From Myxococcus dinghuensis (lineage in GTDB: Bacteria > Myxococcota > Myxococcia > Myxococcales > Myxococcaceae), in NCBI RefSeq assembly GCF_024198235.1, contig NZ_JAKCFB010000007.1, positions 62,001 to 126,000 on the forward strand: DNA of 64,000 nucleotides, read 5' to 3'. The notes under the pieces are model-generated. The model was not told the DNA's origin, made no database searches, and saw only the letters and a program-made list of their open reading frames with translations. This document shows, piece by piece, positions 43,844 through 51,432 of the stretch (within the stretch, counting starts at the first letter, position 1; each line of letters starts with the position of its first letter). The position numbers and the translations under genes are program-made.

Positions 43844-44350
43844 ATGTCGAAGGCATTCACGAAGGAGGACTCGGGCGGGGACGACGTGGTGGTGCCGCCG
43901 CGCCCCCGGTCCGAGTCCGGCGAGAAGCGCTACATCACCCCCGACGGATACCGCGCGCTGCAGGAGGAGCTGTCGGCGTTGCAGGGGCCGGATGGTGGGG
44001 CGGAGGGGCTCACGCCCCTGGAGGCCGGCGTGCGCCGCAAGGAGCGCGAGCGTCGGGTGCAGCAGCTCGCGGCGACCTTGGAGGAGGTCCGCGTGGTGGA
44101 GCCGGACGGCTCGCGGGCCGGGCGCGTGTTCTTCGGCGCCTGGGTGGTGTTGGAGGACGAGGACGGTGCGCGGACGCGCTACCGCATCGTCGGCCCTGAC
44201 GAGGCGGACGTGAAGTCGGGGCGGCTGAGCGTGGAGTCCCCCCTGGCGCGGGCGCTGCTCGGCAAGGAGGTGGGGGACGCCGTGCTGGTGGAGCGTCCCC
44301 GGGGCGCCGTCGAATACACCGTGGAGGCGGTGGACTACACGGCGCGGTGA
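43844..44350 (+). CDS. GreA/GreB family transcript cleavage factor
   Basis: 168 residues from ATG 43844, with a ggagaagg ribosome-binding site. The N-terminus MSKAFTKED and PPRPRSESGEKRYITPDGYR match GreB-type factors. Residues ~30-85 form the coiled coil, whose acidic tip would enter the RNA polymerase secondary channel. Residues 90-168 form the FKBP-like domain (YRIVGPDEADVKSGRLSVES, PLARALLGKEVGD). It rescues backtracked RNA polymerase by stimulating RNA cleavage. It is more GreB-like than GreA-like by the start of the protein. Confidence 0.85.
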   Translation: MSKAFTKEDSGGDDVVVPPRPRSESGEKRYITPDGYRALQEELSALQGPDGGAEGLTPLEAGVRRKERERRVQQLAATLEEVRVVEPDGSRAGRVFFGAWVVLEDEDGARTRYRIVGPDEADVKSGRLSVESPLARALLGKEVGDAVLVERPRGAVEYTVEAVDYTAR

Positions 44351-44439
44351 GTCGCGTGCATTTGCGGGCCCCGTGCGACGCGGATGGTTATCGTGCCACC
44401 CCGTCTCCCACACCCCGCTGTGTCCGTCGGAGCTCCCCC

Positions 44440-45345
44440 ATGAGAAGCGTCCTCGCCGTCCTCGTCGCGGCGCCCTCGCTGGCCCTCGCCCAACCCACGG
44501 GCTTCGAGAAGGTGCAGGTGACGAGCACCCCCGTCGCCGGCAACGTGCACCTGCTGATGGGCGCGGGCGGCAACATCGCCGTGTCGGTGGGCCCGGACGG
44601 CCTGCTCATCGTCGATGACCAGTTCGAGCCGCTGGCGCCGAAGATCCACAAGGCGCTCGACAAGCTGAGCAAGGCGAAGATCTCCTACGTGCTCAACACG
44701 CACTGGCATCCCGACCACACCGGCGGCAACGCGGTGTTCGGGCGCGAGGGCCGCATCGTCGCGCAGCGCGAGGTGCGGACGCGGCTCGTCGCGGGTCGGA
44801 ACGACGGACCGGGTGGGACCATCGCCCCCGCGAAGAAGGAGGCGCTGCCGGTCATCACCTACGACACGGGCATGTCGCTGTACTTCAACGGCGAGGAGGT
44901 TCGCCTCACGCACCTGCCCGCGGGCCACACGGACGGCGACACCCTGGTCTACTTCACGAGCTCCAACGTGATGCACACCGGTGACCAGTTCGTCCTGGAC
45001 GCGTTCCCCTTCATCGACGTGGGCAGCGGTGGCTCGCTGGACGGCTACGTCCGCAACGTGGAGCAGGTGCTCCAGACGCTGCCGCCGAACGTGAAGATCA
45101 TCCCCGGCCACGGCGCGCTGACGGACCGCGCGGGCCTGGAGCGCTTCGTGGCGATGCTGCGCGAGACGGTGTCGCTCGTGCGCACCCGGCGTGACGCGGG
45201 CAAGACGCTGGAGCAGGTGAAGGCCGAGGGCCTGCCGGAGAAGTACAAGTCCTACGGAGAGGGCTTCATCAAGCAGGACGTCTGGCTGGAGTCGGTGTAC
45301 CGCGGCCTGGAGAAGGGCGCGGCGAAGGCCACCGACGGCAAGTAG
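44440..45345 (+). CDS. Secreted metallo-beta-lactamase-fold hydrolase
   Basis: 301 residues from ATG 44440. A signal peptide (MRSVLAVLVAAPSLALA) sends it to the periplasm. The zinc motif is complete: HWHPDH (His88, His90, Asp92, His93), then PAGHTDGD, MHTGDQF and PGHGAL. It is a true metal-binding MBL-fold enzyme of the cyclase/quinoprotein-relay-like group rather than an obvious antibiotic lactamase. The substrate is unknown. It lies 89 bases after the GreB-like gene on the same strand and converges on a methyltransferase. Confidence 0.85.
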   Translation: MRSVLAVLVAAPSLALAQPTGFEKVQVTSTPVAGNVHLLMGAGGNIAVSVGPDGLLIVDDQFEPLAPKIHKALDKLSKAKISYVLNTHWHPDHTGGNAVFGREGRIVAQREVRTRLVAGRNDGPGGTIAPAKKEALPVITYDTGMSLYFNGEEVRLTHLPAGHTDGDTLVYFTSSNVMHTGDQFVLDAFPFIDVGSGGSLDGYVRNVEQVLQTLPPNVKIIPGHGALTDRAGLERFVAMLRETVSLVRTRRDAGKTLEQVKAEGLPEKYKSYGEGFIKQDVWLESVYRGLEKGAAKATDGK

Positions 45346-45348
45346 CGC

Positions 45349-46065
45349 TCAGCGCTTCGTGGCGATGACCGTCGCCAGCGGCGTGAAGGGTGGGGGGAGG
45401 ATGCCGTCGCGCACCTCGACGGTGAGGCCCTCCGCCTCCAGCAGCGCCCGGGCCCGGGGCACCAGGAACGTCAGGTAGTACATGACGAAGGGCGGCTTCC
45501 ACAGCGCGTTGCGCACGCGCATGGCGGCGTTGAAGCCCCTGGCCATCCAGAGACCCGGATGAAGCAGGGAGGGCGGGTGGCCGGTGACGAAGAGGAACCG
45601 ACCGCCGGGCCGCAGCGCCCGAGCGATGCCTCGCACCAGTCGGGGCTCGTCCTCCTCGAGGATGTGGCCGAACGCGCCGAAGCTGGTGACGACGTCGAAC
45701 GCCGCGTCGTAGGGCAGGTCCAGCGCGTCGCCCCGGGCGAACTCCAGCGCCGCGGTGCCGGGCGCGCCGGACAGCCGCCGCTCCGCCTCCTCCAGCATGC
45801 CCTGGCTCAGGTCGAAGCCGACGACGCGCTCGCGGGCGAGCGGGCGCAGCATGCGCATCGCGGCGCCGGTGCCGCAGCACACGTCGAGCGCGTCGCGCAC
45901 GCTGCCCGGTGGCCCCAGGGCCTCGACGGCGGCCTGGAGCACCGGGTCCGGCGTGCGGAACGGCGTGTAGTCGAACTTGGGGGCGAGCAGGTCGTAGCCT
46001 CTCTCGACGGACGAGAAGGCCTGCTCGGCCAGCTCCAGCAGGGTGGGCCCTTGGCGGTGGAACAT
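45349..46065 (-). CDS. Class I SAM-dependent methyltransferase
   Basis: 238 residues. The AdoMet-binding motif I is ALDVCCGTGAAMRML, followed by VVGFDLSQGMLEEAERR, FARGDALDLPYDAAFDVV and RALRPGGRFLFV, the usual class I order. Acceptor unknown. The upstream ATG region contains no signal peptide, so it is cytoplasmic. It follows the aldo/keto reductase gene on the same strand, 38 bases away, and may be cotranscribed. Confidence 0.85.
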   Translation of the reverse strand: MFHRQGPTLLELAEQAFSSVERGYDLLAPKFDYTPFRTPDPVLQAAVEALGPPGSVRDALDVCCGTGAAMRMLRPLARERVVGFDLSQGMLEEAERRLSGAPGTAALEFARGDALDLPYDAAFDVVTSFGAFGHILEEDEPRLVRGIARALRPGGRFLFVTGHPPSLLHPGLWMARGFNAAMRVRNALWKPPFVMYYLTFLVPRARALLEAEGLTVEVRDGILPPPFTPLATVIATKR

Positions 46066-46103
46066 GGTGCTCCCCGGTGTACCGCATCCCGGGGAGGAAG
46101 GGG

Positions 46104-47117
46104 CTACGCCCGCTTCTCGCTGTCCAGGTGCGCCATGGCGGCCTGGGGGTATCGCTCGCCCGCGGCGGCGCCGGCTGGCACGGCCTGTTCGATGGCTTGC
46201 AGATCCGCGGCGGTGAAGGCGACCTCGGCGGCCCCGAGCGCCTCGGTGAGCCGCTTGCGCGAGCGCGCGCCGACGAGCGTGACGATGTCGTCTCCTCGCG
46301 ACATCACCCAGGCGATGGCCGCCTGCGCGACCTCGATGCCGCGCGCCCGCGCCACCTCGCGCAGCGCCTCCACGAGCGCGAGGTTGTGCTGGAGGTTGTC
46401 GCCCTGGAAGCGGGGGCTGTTGACGCGGAAGTCCCTCGAGGTCAGCTCCCGCCGCGGGTTCCAGTGGCCCGACAGCAGGCCTCGTGACAGCACGCCGTAC
46501 GCCGTCACGCCGATACCCAGCTCACGCGCGGTGGGGAGGATGTCCGCCTCGATGCCGCGCGACAGCAGCGAGTACTCGATCTGGAGGTCGCAGACCGGGT
46601 GCACGGCGGCGGCGCGGCGCAGCGTGCTGGCGCCCACCTCCGACAGGCCGACGTGGCGCACGTAACCCGCCTTCACCAGGTCCGCGAGCGTGCCCATGAC
46701 CTCCTCGACCGGTGTCTCGCCCGCGATGCGCGCCGGACGGTAGATGTCGATGTAGTCCGTGCCCAGTCGCTTCAGGCTGTACGCCAGGAAGTTCTTCACC
46801 GCCTGCGGGCGCAGGTCCACCGGACCGAAGTTGCCGGCCGGGTCGCGCATCGCGCCGAACTTCACCGACAACACGACCTTCTCGCGGTTGCGGCCCCGCA
46901 GGGCCTCGCGGATGAGCAGCTCGTTGTGGCCGGAGCCGTAGAAGTCCCCGGTGTCGATGAGGGTGATGCCCGCGTCGAGCGCCGCGTGAATCGTGGCGAT
47001 GCTCTCCGCCTCGTCCGCCGGGCCATAGAAGTCGGACATGCCCATGGCCCCGAGGCCGAGGGCGGAGACGGTGGGGCCCGTGCGGCCGAGCCGACGGGTG
47101 GTCATCTGGGTCGTCAT
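46104..47117 (-). CDS. Aldo/keto reductase
   Basis: 337 residues from ATG 47117, which has a good ribosome-binding site (aaggag). Family motifs: LGLGAMGMSDFYGP, DAGITLIDTGDFYG (Asp and Tyr of the catalytic tetrad), VVLSVKFG (Lys), RLGTDYIDIY and GARSRKRL (NADPH binding near the end). After DYIDIY the usual Q/H is replaced by RPARI, so the catalytic His position is atypical. A divergent LysR regulator with a 19-bp palindrome lies upstream and probably controls it. The substrate is unknown. Confidence 0.9.
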   Translation of the reverse strand: MTTQMTTRRLGRTGPTVSALGLGAMGMSDFYGPADEAESIATIHAALDAGITLIDTGDFYGSGHNELLIREALRGRNREKVVLSVKFGAMRDPAGNFGPVDLRPQAVKNFLAYSLKRLGTDYIDIYRPARIAGETPVEEVMGTLADLVKAGYVRHVGLSEVGASTLRRAAAVHPVCDLQIEYSLLSRGIEADILPTARELGIGVTAYGVLSRGLLSGHWNPRRELTSRDFRVNSPRFQGDNLQHNLALVEALREVARARGIEVAQAAIAWVMSRGDDIVTLVGARSRKRLTEALGAAEVAFTAADLQAIEQAVPAGAAAGERYPQAAMAHLDSEKRA

Positions 47118-47263
47118 GGCGCTGCTCCTTGAAGGAAGAACCTGGGTGCGACATCCCGCTCCCGCCGCTCCAGCGCCGCTGGCTGGCCGCTGGAACACCG
47201 TGCGCGGTGAGCCAGATGTATTGTTCGGCGCACGGGCGATAAACTGCGCCGCATGGAATGGGC

Positions 47264-47282
47264 TGGTCGGAATTTCCGACCA
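47264..47282. promoter_or_regulatory. 19-bp perfect palindrome, probable LysR operator
   Basis: Arms tggtcggaa (47264-47272) and ttccgacca (47274-47282) flank a single central T. It lies 23 bases before the LysR start codon, in the intergenic region shared with the divergent aldo/keto reductase. Its symmetry and place suggest a regulator-binding site; the bound protein is inferred. Confidence 0.6.
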
Positions 47283-47305
47283 ATCCGGGCAGGGAGGCGA
47301 GCGCG

Positions 47306-48277
47306 ATGGACAGGTTTCGGGCGATGGAGCTCTTCCTCCGGGTGGTCGAGACGGGCTCCTTCACCGCCGCGGCCCAGGCGCTGCGGATGCCGCGCACCAG
47401 CGCGACGACCGAGCTGCAGGCGCTGGAGGCGCATCTCGGTGTGCGGCTGCTCCACCGCACCACGCGGCGCGTGTCGCTCACCACCGACGGCGCGCTCTAC
47501 TACGAGGAGGTCCGCCGCCTGCTGAAGGACCTGGCGGAGGTGGAGTCGGGGCTGGGGCACTCCGCCGCGAGCGCGCGCGGCCGCATCCGGGTGGATGTCC
47601 CCGCGGCGGCCGGGCGCCACCTCATCGCACCGGCCCTGCCCGGGTTCTTCGCGCGCCACCCCGACATCGTCCTGGAACTGGGCTCCAGCGACCGCCCGGT
47701 GGACCTGGTGGCGGAGGGCGTGGACTGCGTGGTGCGCGGCGGCGACGTGCACGACGAGTCGCTCGTGGGCCGCCGGTTGGCGCACCTGCCGGTGGTGACG
47801 TGCGCCGCGCCGAGCTACCTCGCCGCGCGGGGCACGCCGCGCACGCCCCACGAACTCGAGGGCCATGTCTTCGTGAACTACTTCTCCTCGCGCACCGGCC
47901 GCGTGTTCGAGGTCGACTGGCGCCCACCGGGCAGCGGACCGGACGCGCAGCCCGTGGTGCGGATGGCGCGTCACCTCGTCGCCGCGAACGACTCCGACAC
48001 GTGGATCGCGCTCGCCATCGCCGGGTTGGGCATCCTCCAGACGCCGTGCTCCGCGGACGTGCGCGCGCGCCTCCAGCGCGGCGAGCTGCGCCTCCTCATG
48101 CCCGGCTGGCACAGTGAGCCGCTCCCCTCCAGCATCCTCTACCCCGCCTCCCGCCACCTGCCCGCGCGCGTCCGCCTCTTCATCGAGTGGCTCACCGCGC
48201 TCTACGTGGACGAGGCCCGGACCGCCGAGCGCTTCGTCGCCGAGGCGGAGGCCCGCGCCCTGTCCGGGGGGATGTAG
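47306..48277 (+). CDS. LysR family transcriptional regulator
   Basis: 323 residues from ATG 47306 (MDRFRAMELFLRVVE), with an agggagg ribosome-binding site 8 bases upstream. The winged-helix N-terminus is standard (SFTAAAQALRMPRTSATTEL, LGVRLLHRTTRRVSLTTDG), and the rest is the LysR substrate-binding domain. Its type resembles regulators placed next to oxidoreductases. It is divergent from the aldo/keto reductase and probably controls it in response to a small molecule not identifiable here. Confidence 0.92.
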   Translation: MDRFRAMELFLRVVETGSFTAAAQALRMPRTSATTELQALEAHLGVRLLHRTTRRVSLTTDGALYYEEVRRLLKDLAEVESGLGHSAASARGRIRVDVPAAAGRHLIAPALPGFFARHPDIVLELGSSDRPVDLVAEGVDCVVRGGDVHDESLVGRRLAHLPVVTCAAPSYLAARGTPRTPHELEGHVFVNYFSSRTGRVFEVDWRPPGSGPDAQPVVRMARHLVAANDSDTWIALAIAGLGILQTPCSADVRARLQRGELRLLMPGWHSEPLPSSILYPASRHLPARVRLFIEWLTALYVDEARTAERFVAEAEARALSGGM

Positions 48278-48373
48278 GACCTACATCGGAGCCATGCCTC
48301 ATCTCCGAGGGATTGAATGTTCCGGAGGGACCCCCGTCAGAAGGTTCAACACGGACGACGGAGGTTGAAGGAC

Positions 48374-48856
48374 ATGGCTTTCAAGACTGCGATCGCGACC
48401 CTGGTTCTCGGCACGATGTTCTTCGGCTCCACGGCGGCCCAGGCGGCGGACGGCAGCGTGCGCGACTGGGCGGGGCAGCAGGCCCGCCGCGACGACCGCC
48501 GCGACGATCGCCGGGATGACCGCCGCGACAACCACCGCGACTACTACGAGGCCCACGTCCACTCGCGCGACTGCCACCACGCTCCCGCGCCGCGTCCTCC
48601 GCCGCGCGCCCAGGGGCGCTACGAGATGCAGACGGTGAATCGCTGGGTCGAGGGCCGCTACGAGCGGGTGTGGGTGCCCGAGGTCTGCACGGAGCAGCGT
48701 CGGGGCCGCCATGGCCGGGTGACGCACTGCACGGAGGGCCGCTTCGAGCAGCGCTGGGTGCCGGGCCGGTACGAGCAGACCACGGAGTGGGTCTGGGTGT
48801 CGCACGAGCGCAACGACTGGCGCCCGGTCTACCGCACGGCCAGCTACCACCCGTAG
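48374..48856 (+). CDS. Secreted basic protein with RRDD repeats
   Basis: 160 residues from ATG 48374 (ribosome-binding site gttgaagga). A signal peptide (ATLVLGTMFFGSTAAQA) is followed by about four and a half RRDD/HRDY repeats (residues 38-57), then a Tyr/Trp/Arg-rich beta region with repeated phrases such as RWVEGRYERVWVPEVC and RFEQRWVPGRYEQT. Two Cys residues (EVC, THC) could pair. This resembles small myxobacterial and proteobacterial secreted proteins of unknown role. It is followed by a strong terminator. Confidence 0.8.
   Translation: MAFKTAIATLVLGTMFFGSTAAQAADGSVRDWAGQQARRDDRRDDRRDDRRDNHRDYYEAHVHSRDCHHAPAPRPPPRAQGRYEMQTVNRWVEGRYERVWVPEVCTEQRRGRHGRVTHCTEGRFEQRWVPGRYEQTTEWVWVSHERNDWRPVYRTASYHP
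48485..48544 (+). repeat. 12-bp tandem repeat inside the secreted-protein gene
   Basis: Five units of 12 bases (consensus cgccgcgacgac) at 48485, 48497, 48509, 48521 and 48533, with the last two degenerate. They encode RRDD, RRDD, RRDD, RRDN and HRDY. The unit is a multiple of three, so copy-number change would keep the frame. Confidence 0.8.
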
Positions 48857-48904
48857 TCGACGGGGATTGAAGGAATCGTTCCGGGGGGAACGGGAAGAAG
48901 CGAG

Positions 48905-48953
48905 GGGCGGTGCCGGGATACGGGGGTATCCGGCATCGCCCTTCGTGTTTCTC
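48905..48953 (+). terminator. Intrinsic terminator after the RRDD-repeat gene
   Basis: The left arm 48905-48921 and right arm 48926-48941 pair over about 16 positions with one bulge and one G-T pair, around a gggg loop. A T-rich run follows (cttcgtgtttctc). This is the clearest factor-independent terminator in the window. Confidence 0.7.
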
Positions 48954-49000
48954 AGTCCGCCGGTGCCTTTCGCGGCGCGGCCTGTTAGTCAGTGCGCCGC

Positions 49001-49726
49001 ATGGGCACCGCATTCATCACGGGGGCCGGCATCCGCGTGGGCAGCGCGGTGGCTCGGGCTCTCGCTCATGCCGGGTATGACCTGGCGCTCCACGCGAATC
49101 GCTCCATCGTCCCGCTCGAGGCGCTCGCCGAGGAGCTGCGGGCCCTGGGCCGCCGCGTCACCCTCCACGCCGCCGACCTGGGTCAGCCCGACGCCGTGGA
49201 GCTCCTGGCCGCCCGGGTGCGCGAGGCCTGGCCCGCGCTCGACGTCGTGGTGCACAACGCCGCCCTCTACGAGCGCGTCGACTTCGCCGCCATCACCCGC
49301 GCGCAGTACCACACGATGCTCGCGGTGAACCTGGACGCGCCGTTCTTCCTCACCCAGGCGCTGCTCCCCGCGCTGCACGCCGGCAAGGACCCGCTGGTGG
49401 TGCACATCACCGACATCGGCGGCGAGCGGCCGGTGAGCCACTACGCGCACTATTCGGTGAGCAAGGCGGGGCTGCTCATGCTGACGCGGGCGCTCGCGGT
49501 GGAGCTGGCGCCGCGCGTGCGCGTCAACGCCGTCTCGCCCGGCGTGGCCGCCTTCCCGGAGAGCTTCGACGAGGCCGCGCGGGAGGAGGTGCTCCGCCGC
49601 GTGCCCATGGGCCGCTCGGGCACGGTGGAGGACATCGCGCGCACGGTCGTCTTCCTCGCGCGCGAGGCGCCCTACATCACCGGCCAGGTCATCGCCGTCG
49701 ACGGCGGCAGGAGTGTGCAGCTATGA
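49001..49726 (+). CDS. Pteridine reductase-like SDR
   Basis: 241 residues from ATG 49001; GTG 48992 is an alternative. It is a short-chain dehydrogenase whose cofactor loop reads TGAGIRVG, the TGxxxRxG form of pteridine reductases (PTR1, FolM), rather than TGxxxGxG. HNAA, ITDIGG, Y-SVSK and GQVIAVDGG are present. Such enzymes reduce dihydropterins or dihydrofolate. The next gene, overlapping by 4 bases, encodes a FolB-type aldolase, which supports a role in folate/pterin metabolism. Confidence 0.85.
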   Translation: MGTAFITGAGIRVGSAVARALAHAGYDLALHANRSIVPLEALAEELRALGRRVTLHAADLGQPDAVELLAARVREAWPALDVVVHNAALYERVDFAAITRAQYHTMLAVNLDAPFFLTQALLPALHAGKDPLVVHITDIGGERPVSHYAHYSVSKAGLLMLTRALAVELAPRVRVNAVSPGVAAFPESFDEAAREEVLRRVPMGRSGTVEDIARTVVFLAREAPYITGQVIAVDGGRSVQL

Positions 49727-50568
49727 GCGCGGAGCAGGCGTTCCAGCCCCCCAACGTCACCGATGCCCACGGCCGTCCGCTGGACATCATCGAGCTGCGC
49801 GGCCTCACCGTCGACTGTGTCGTGGGCATCTACAACCGCGAGCGCGTGACGGCCCAGCCCCTGCGCCTGGACGTGGCGCTCTTCCTCGACACGCGCAGCG
49901 CGGCGACGGGCGGGCGGCTGGCGAACACCGTGAACTATGGCCGGCTGACGGGCGAGCTGCGCTTCCTCCTGGAGGCCTGTCGCTTCGAGCTGCTGGAGTC
50001 CTCCGTCGAGGCGGTGAGCCGCTACCTGCTGGCGCCGCCCACGGGGGATGCGCCGCGCGCGCAGGTGCTCGCGGCCACGGTGCGCGTCATCAAGCCGCTG
50101 GCGCTCGGTGGCGTGGCGACGCCGTCGCTCCAGGTGCACCGCACCGCGGAGGAGATGGTGTACGCGAGCGAGGAGCGGTCCTTCGGCAGGGTGGAGGCCA
50201 TCCACGAGGGCGCGGGTTACGGCATCTACCGCCTGCGCGTGAAGCCCGGCGGCGGCGTCCCCGCGCGGGCGAACCCCCGCATAGAGGAGAGCGAGCTGGT
50301 GCTCGGGCCCGGGCTGTTGTCCCAGGGGCGACCGGTCGAACGCGGCATGGCCTTCCACTGGCCCCGGGGCTTCCCGCACCGCTACGACAACCCGTCCTCG
50401 ACGGAGCAGACGGTGCTGTGCGTGTACCGGCCGCGCTACCTGCCCCTGGAGTCGGACGCCCTCTCCGACGAGCCGCCCGTGACGCCGCTGGAGCCCGTGG
50501 CGGGGACCTCGTACTACCCGCACGACGAGCCCGCGGCGCCGGGACTTCACGCCGAGCGTCACCTCTGA
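49723..50568 (+). CDS. folB: Dihydroneopterin aldolase fused to a cupin-like domain
   Basis: 281 residues, more than twice the usual ~120 of FolB. Residues ~20-135 are the aldolase/epimerase: IIELRGLTVDCVVGIYNRER (Glu40), NTVNYGRL (Tyr72) and RVIKPLAL (Lys124). Residues ~150-240 read as a cupin barrel: GYGIYRLRVKPGGGVPA, ESELVLGPGLL, FHWPRGFPHRY. Dihydroneopterin aldolase makes 6-hydroxymethyl-dihydropterin in folate synthesis. The cupin part may regulate or modify this, or act separately. The ATG overlaps the pteridine-reductase stop by 4 bases, so both are produced together. Confidence 0.85.
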   Translation: MSAEQAFQPPNVTDAHGRPLDIIELRGLTVDCVVGIYNRERVTAQPLRLDVALFLDTRSAATGGRLANTVNYGRLTGELRFLLEACRFELLESSVEAVSRYLLAPPTGDAPRAQVLAATVRVIKPLALGGVATPSLQVHRTAEEMVYASEERSFGRVEAIHEGAGYGIYRLRVKPGGGVPARANPRIEESELVLGPGLLSQGRPVERGMAFHWPRGFPHRYDNPSSTEQTVLCVYRPRYLPLESDALSDEPPVTPLEPVAGTSYYPHDEPAAPGLHAERHL

Positions 50569-50579
50569 GGGCGGGCGGG

Positions 50580-50620
50580 AGCCCGGGCCCCACCCGGCTC
50601 GTCCGGTGGGGCCGGGGGCT
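50580..50620 (+). terminator. GC-rich hairpin after folB
   Basis: Arms at 50580-50594 and 50605-50620 (cores ggccccacc and ggtggggcc) form a long stem 11 bases after the folB stop. No T-tract follows, so it may work as a weak terminator or a leader structure of the downstream transporter gene. Confidence 0.42.
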
Positions 50621-50679
50621 ACTGCTGGACGAGGCAGGCGCGGTATGACGCGGGCTCGGCTCACAAGGAAGAAGACAGG

Positions 50680-51429
50680 ATGAACCTCGACAGGCGGATG
50701 CAGCTCTTCGTGGTGCTGGCGGCGGTGTTCGTCACCTCGCTCGTCGTCGGAGACCTCATCGGGGTGAAGCTCTTCGAGGCGCACCTCGGTCCCGTCGTGG
50801 CCGTGATGTCCATCGGGATGCTGCCCTTCCCGGTGACGTTCCTGCTGACGGACATCCTCAACGAGTTCTACGGCAAGAAGGCCGCTCGCTACGTCACCTG
50901 GGTGGGCTTCTTCATGGCCATCTTCGCGTACGGGGTGATCGCCATCGCCGTGCAGGTGCCGTGGGCGCCGCTGACGCGCGCGCCGGACTTCAAGGGCACC
51001 GTGGAGAGCGCGTTCAACAACGTCTTCTCCGGCTCGCAGCGCATCCTGGTGGCGTCGATGGCGGCCTACCTCGTGGGCCAGTTCGCGGACATCGCCATCT
51101 TCAACCTGCTCAAGCGCGTCACGAACAACCGGCTCCTGTGGCTGCGCGCCACGGGCTCCACGCTGGTGTCGCAGCTCATCGACACGACGGTGGTGCAGTT
51201 CGTCGCGTGGTCGGGTGTGCTGCCCACGGCCACCATCTTCAGCATCATCTACACGTCGTACTTCGTGAAGCTGTTGATCGCCGTGGGCCTGACGCCGTTC
51301 ATCTACCTGGGCCACGGCTTCGTGGAGCGCAAGCTGGGCATCAAGCCCGTGGTGCTGGGCGCGGACGGAGAGCCGCTCCCGGAGTCCCCGGAGCCCGTCC
51401 CCGTCCCCGTCGCGTCGAACACGCTGTGA
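50680..51429 (+). CDS. yhhQ: Queuosine precursor transporter (YhhQ/VUT family)
   Basis: 249 residues with about six hydrophobic helices. Family motifs: VTSLVVGDLIGVKLF, the loop LPFPVTFLLTDILNEFYGKK, and SQLIDTTVVQFVAW with the polar pair in the membrane. YhhQ-type proteins import queuine precursors (preQ0/preQ1) for tRNA modification. The C-terminus has a short Pro/Val tail. It is downstream of folB on the same strand, with a hairpin between; pterin and queuosine pathways share GTP-derived intermediates, so the adjacency may be meaningful. I see no obvious preQ1 riboswitch. Confidence 0.88.
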   Translation: MNLDRRMQLFVVLAAVFVTSLVVGDLIGVKLFEAHLGPVVAVMSIGMLPFPVTFLLTDILNEFYGKKAARYVTWVGFFMAIFAYGVIAIAVQVPWAPLTRAPDFKGTVESAFNNVFSGSQRILVASMAAYLVGQFADIAIFNLLKRVTNNRLLWLRATGSTLVSQLIDTTVVQFVAWSGVLPTATIFSIIYTSYFVKLLIAVGLTPFIYLGHGFVERKLGIKPVVLGADGEPLPESPEPVPVPVASNTL

Positions 51430-51432
51430 GGT

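Noticed and set aside
43372-43860. Minus-strand frame of 162 codons in the gene-free region
   Set aside because: No start signal, domain or coding-like third-position pattern; composition is that of a shadow.
48485-48544. Short regular repeats as a possible CRISPR array
   Set aside because: Units are contiguous 12-mers without spacers and they code for RRDD in frame.
50569-50679. A preQ1 riboswitch before the YhhQ-type transporter
   Set aside because: Only a GC-rich hairpin is present; the A-rich tail and conserved loop of preQ1 aptamers are not seen.
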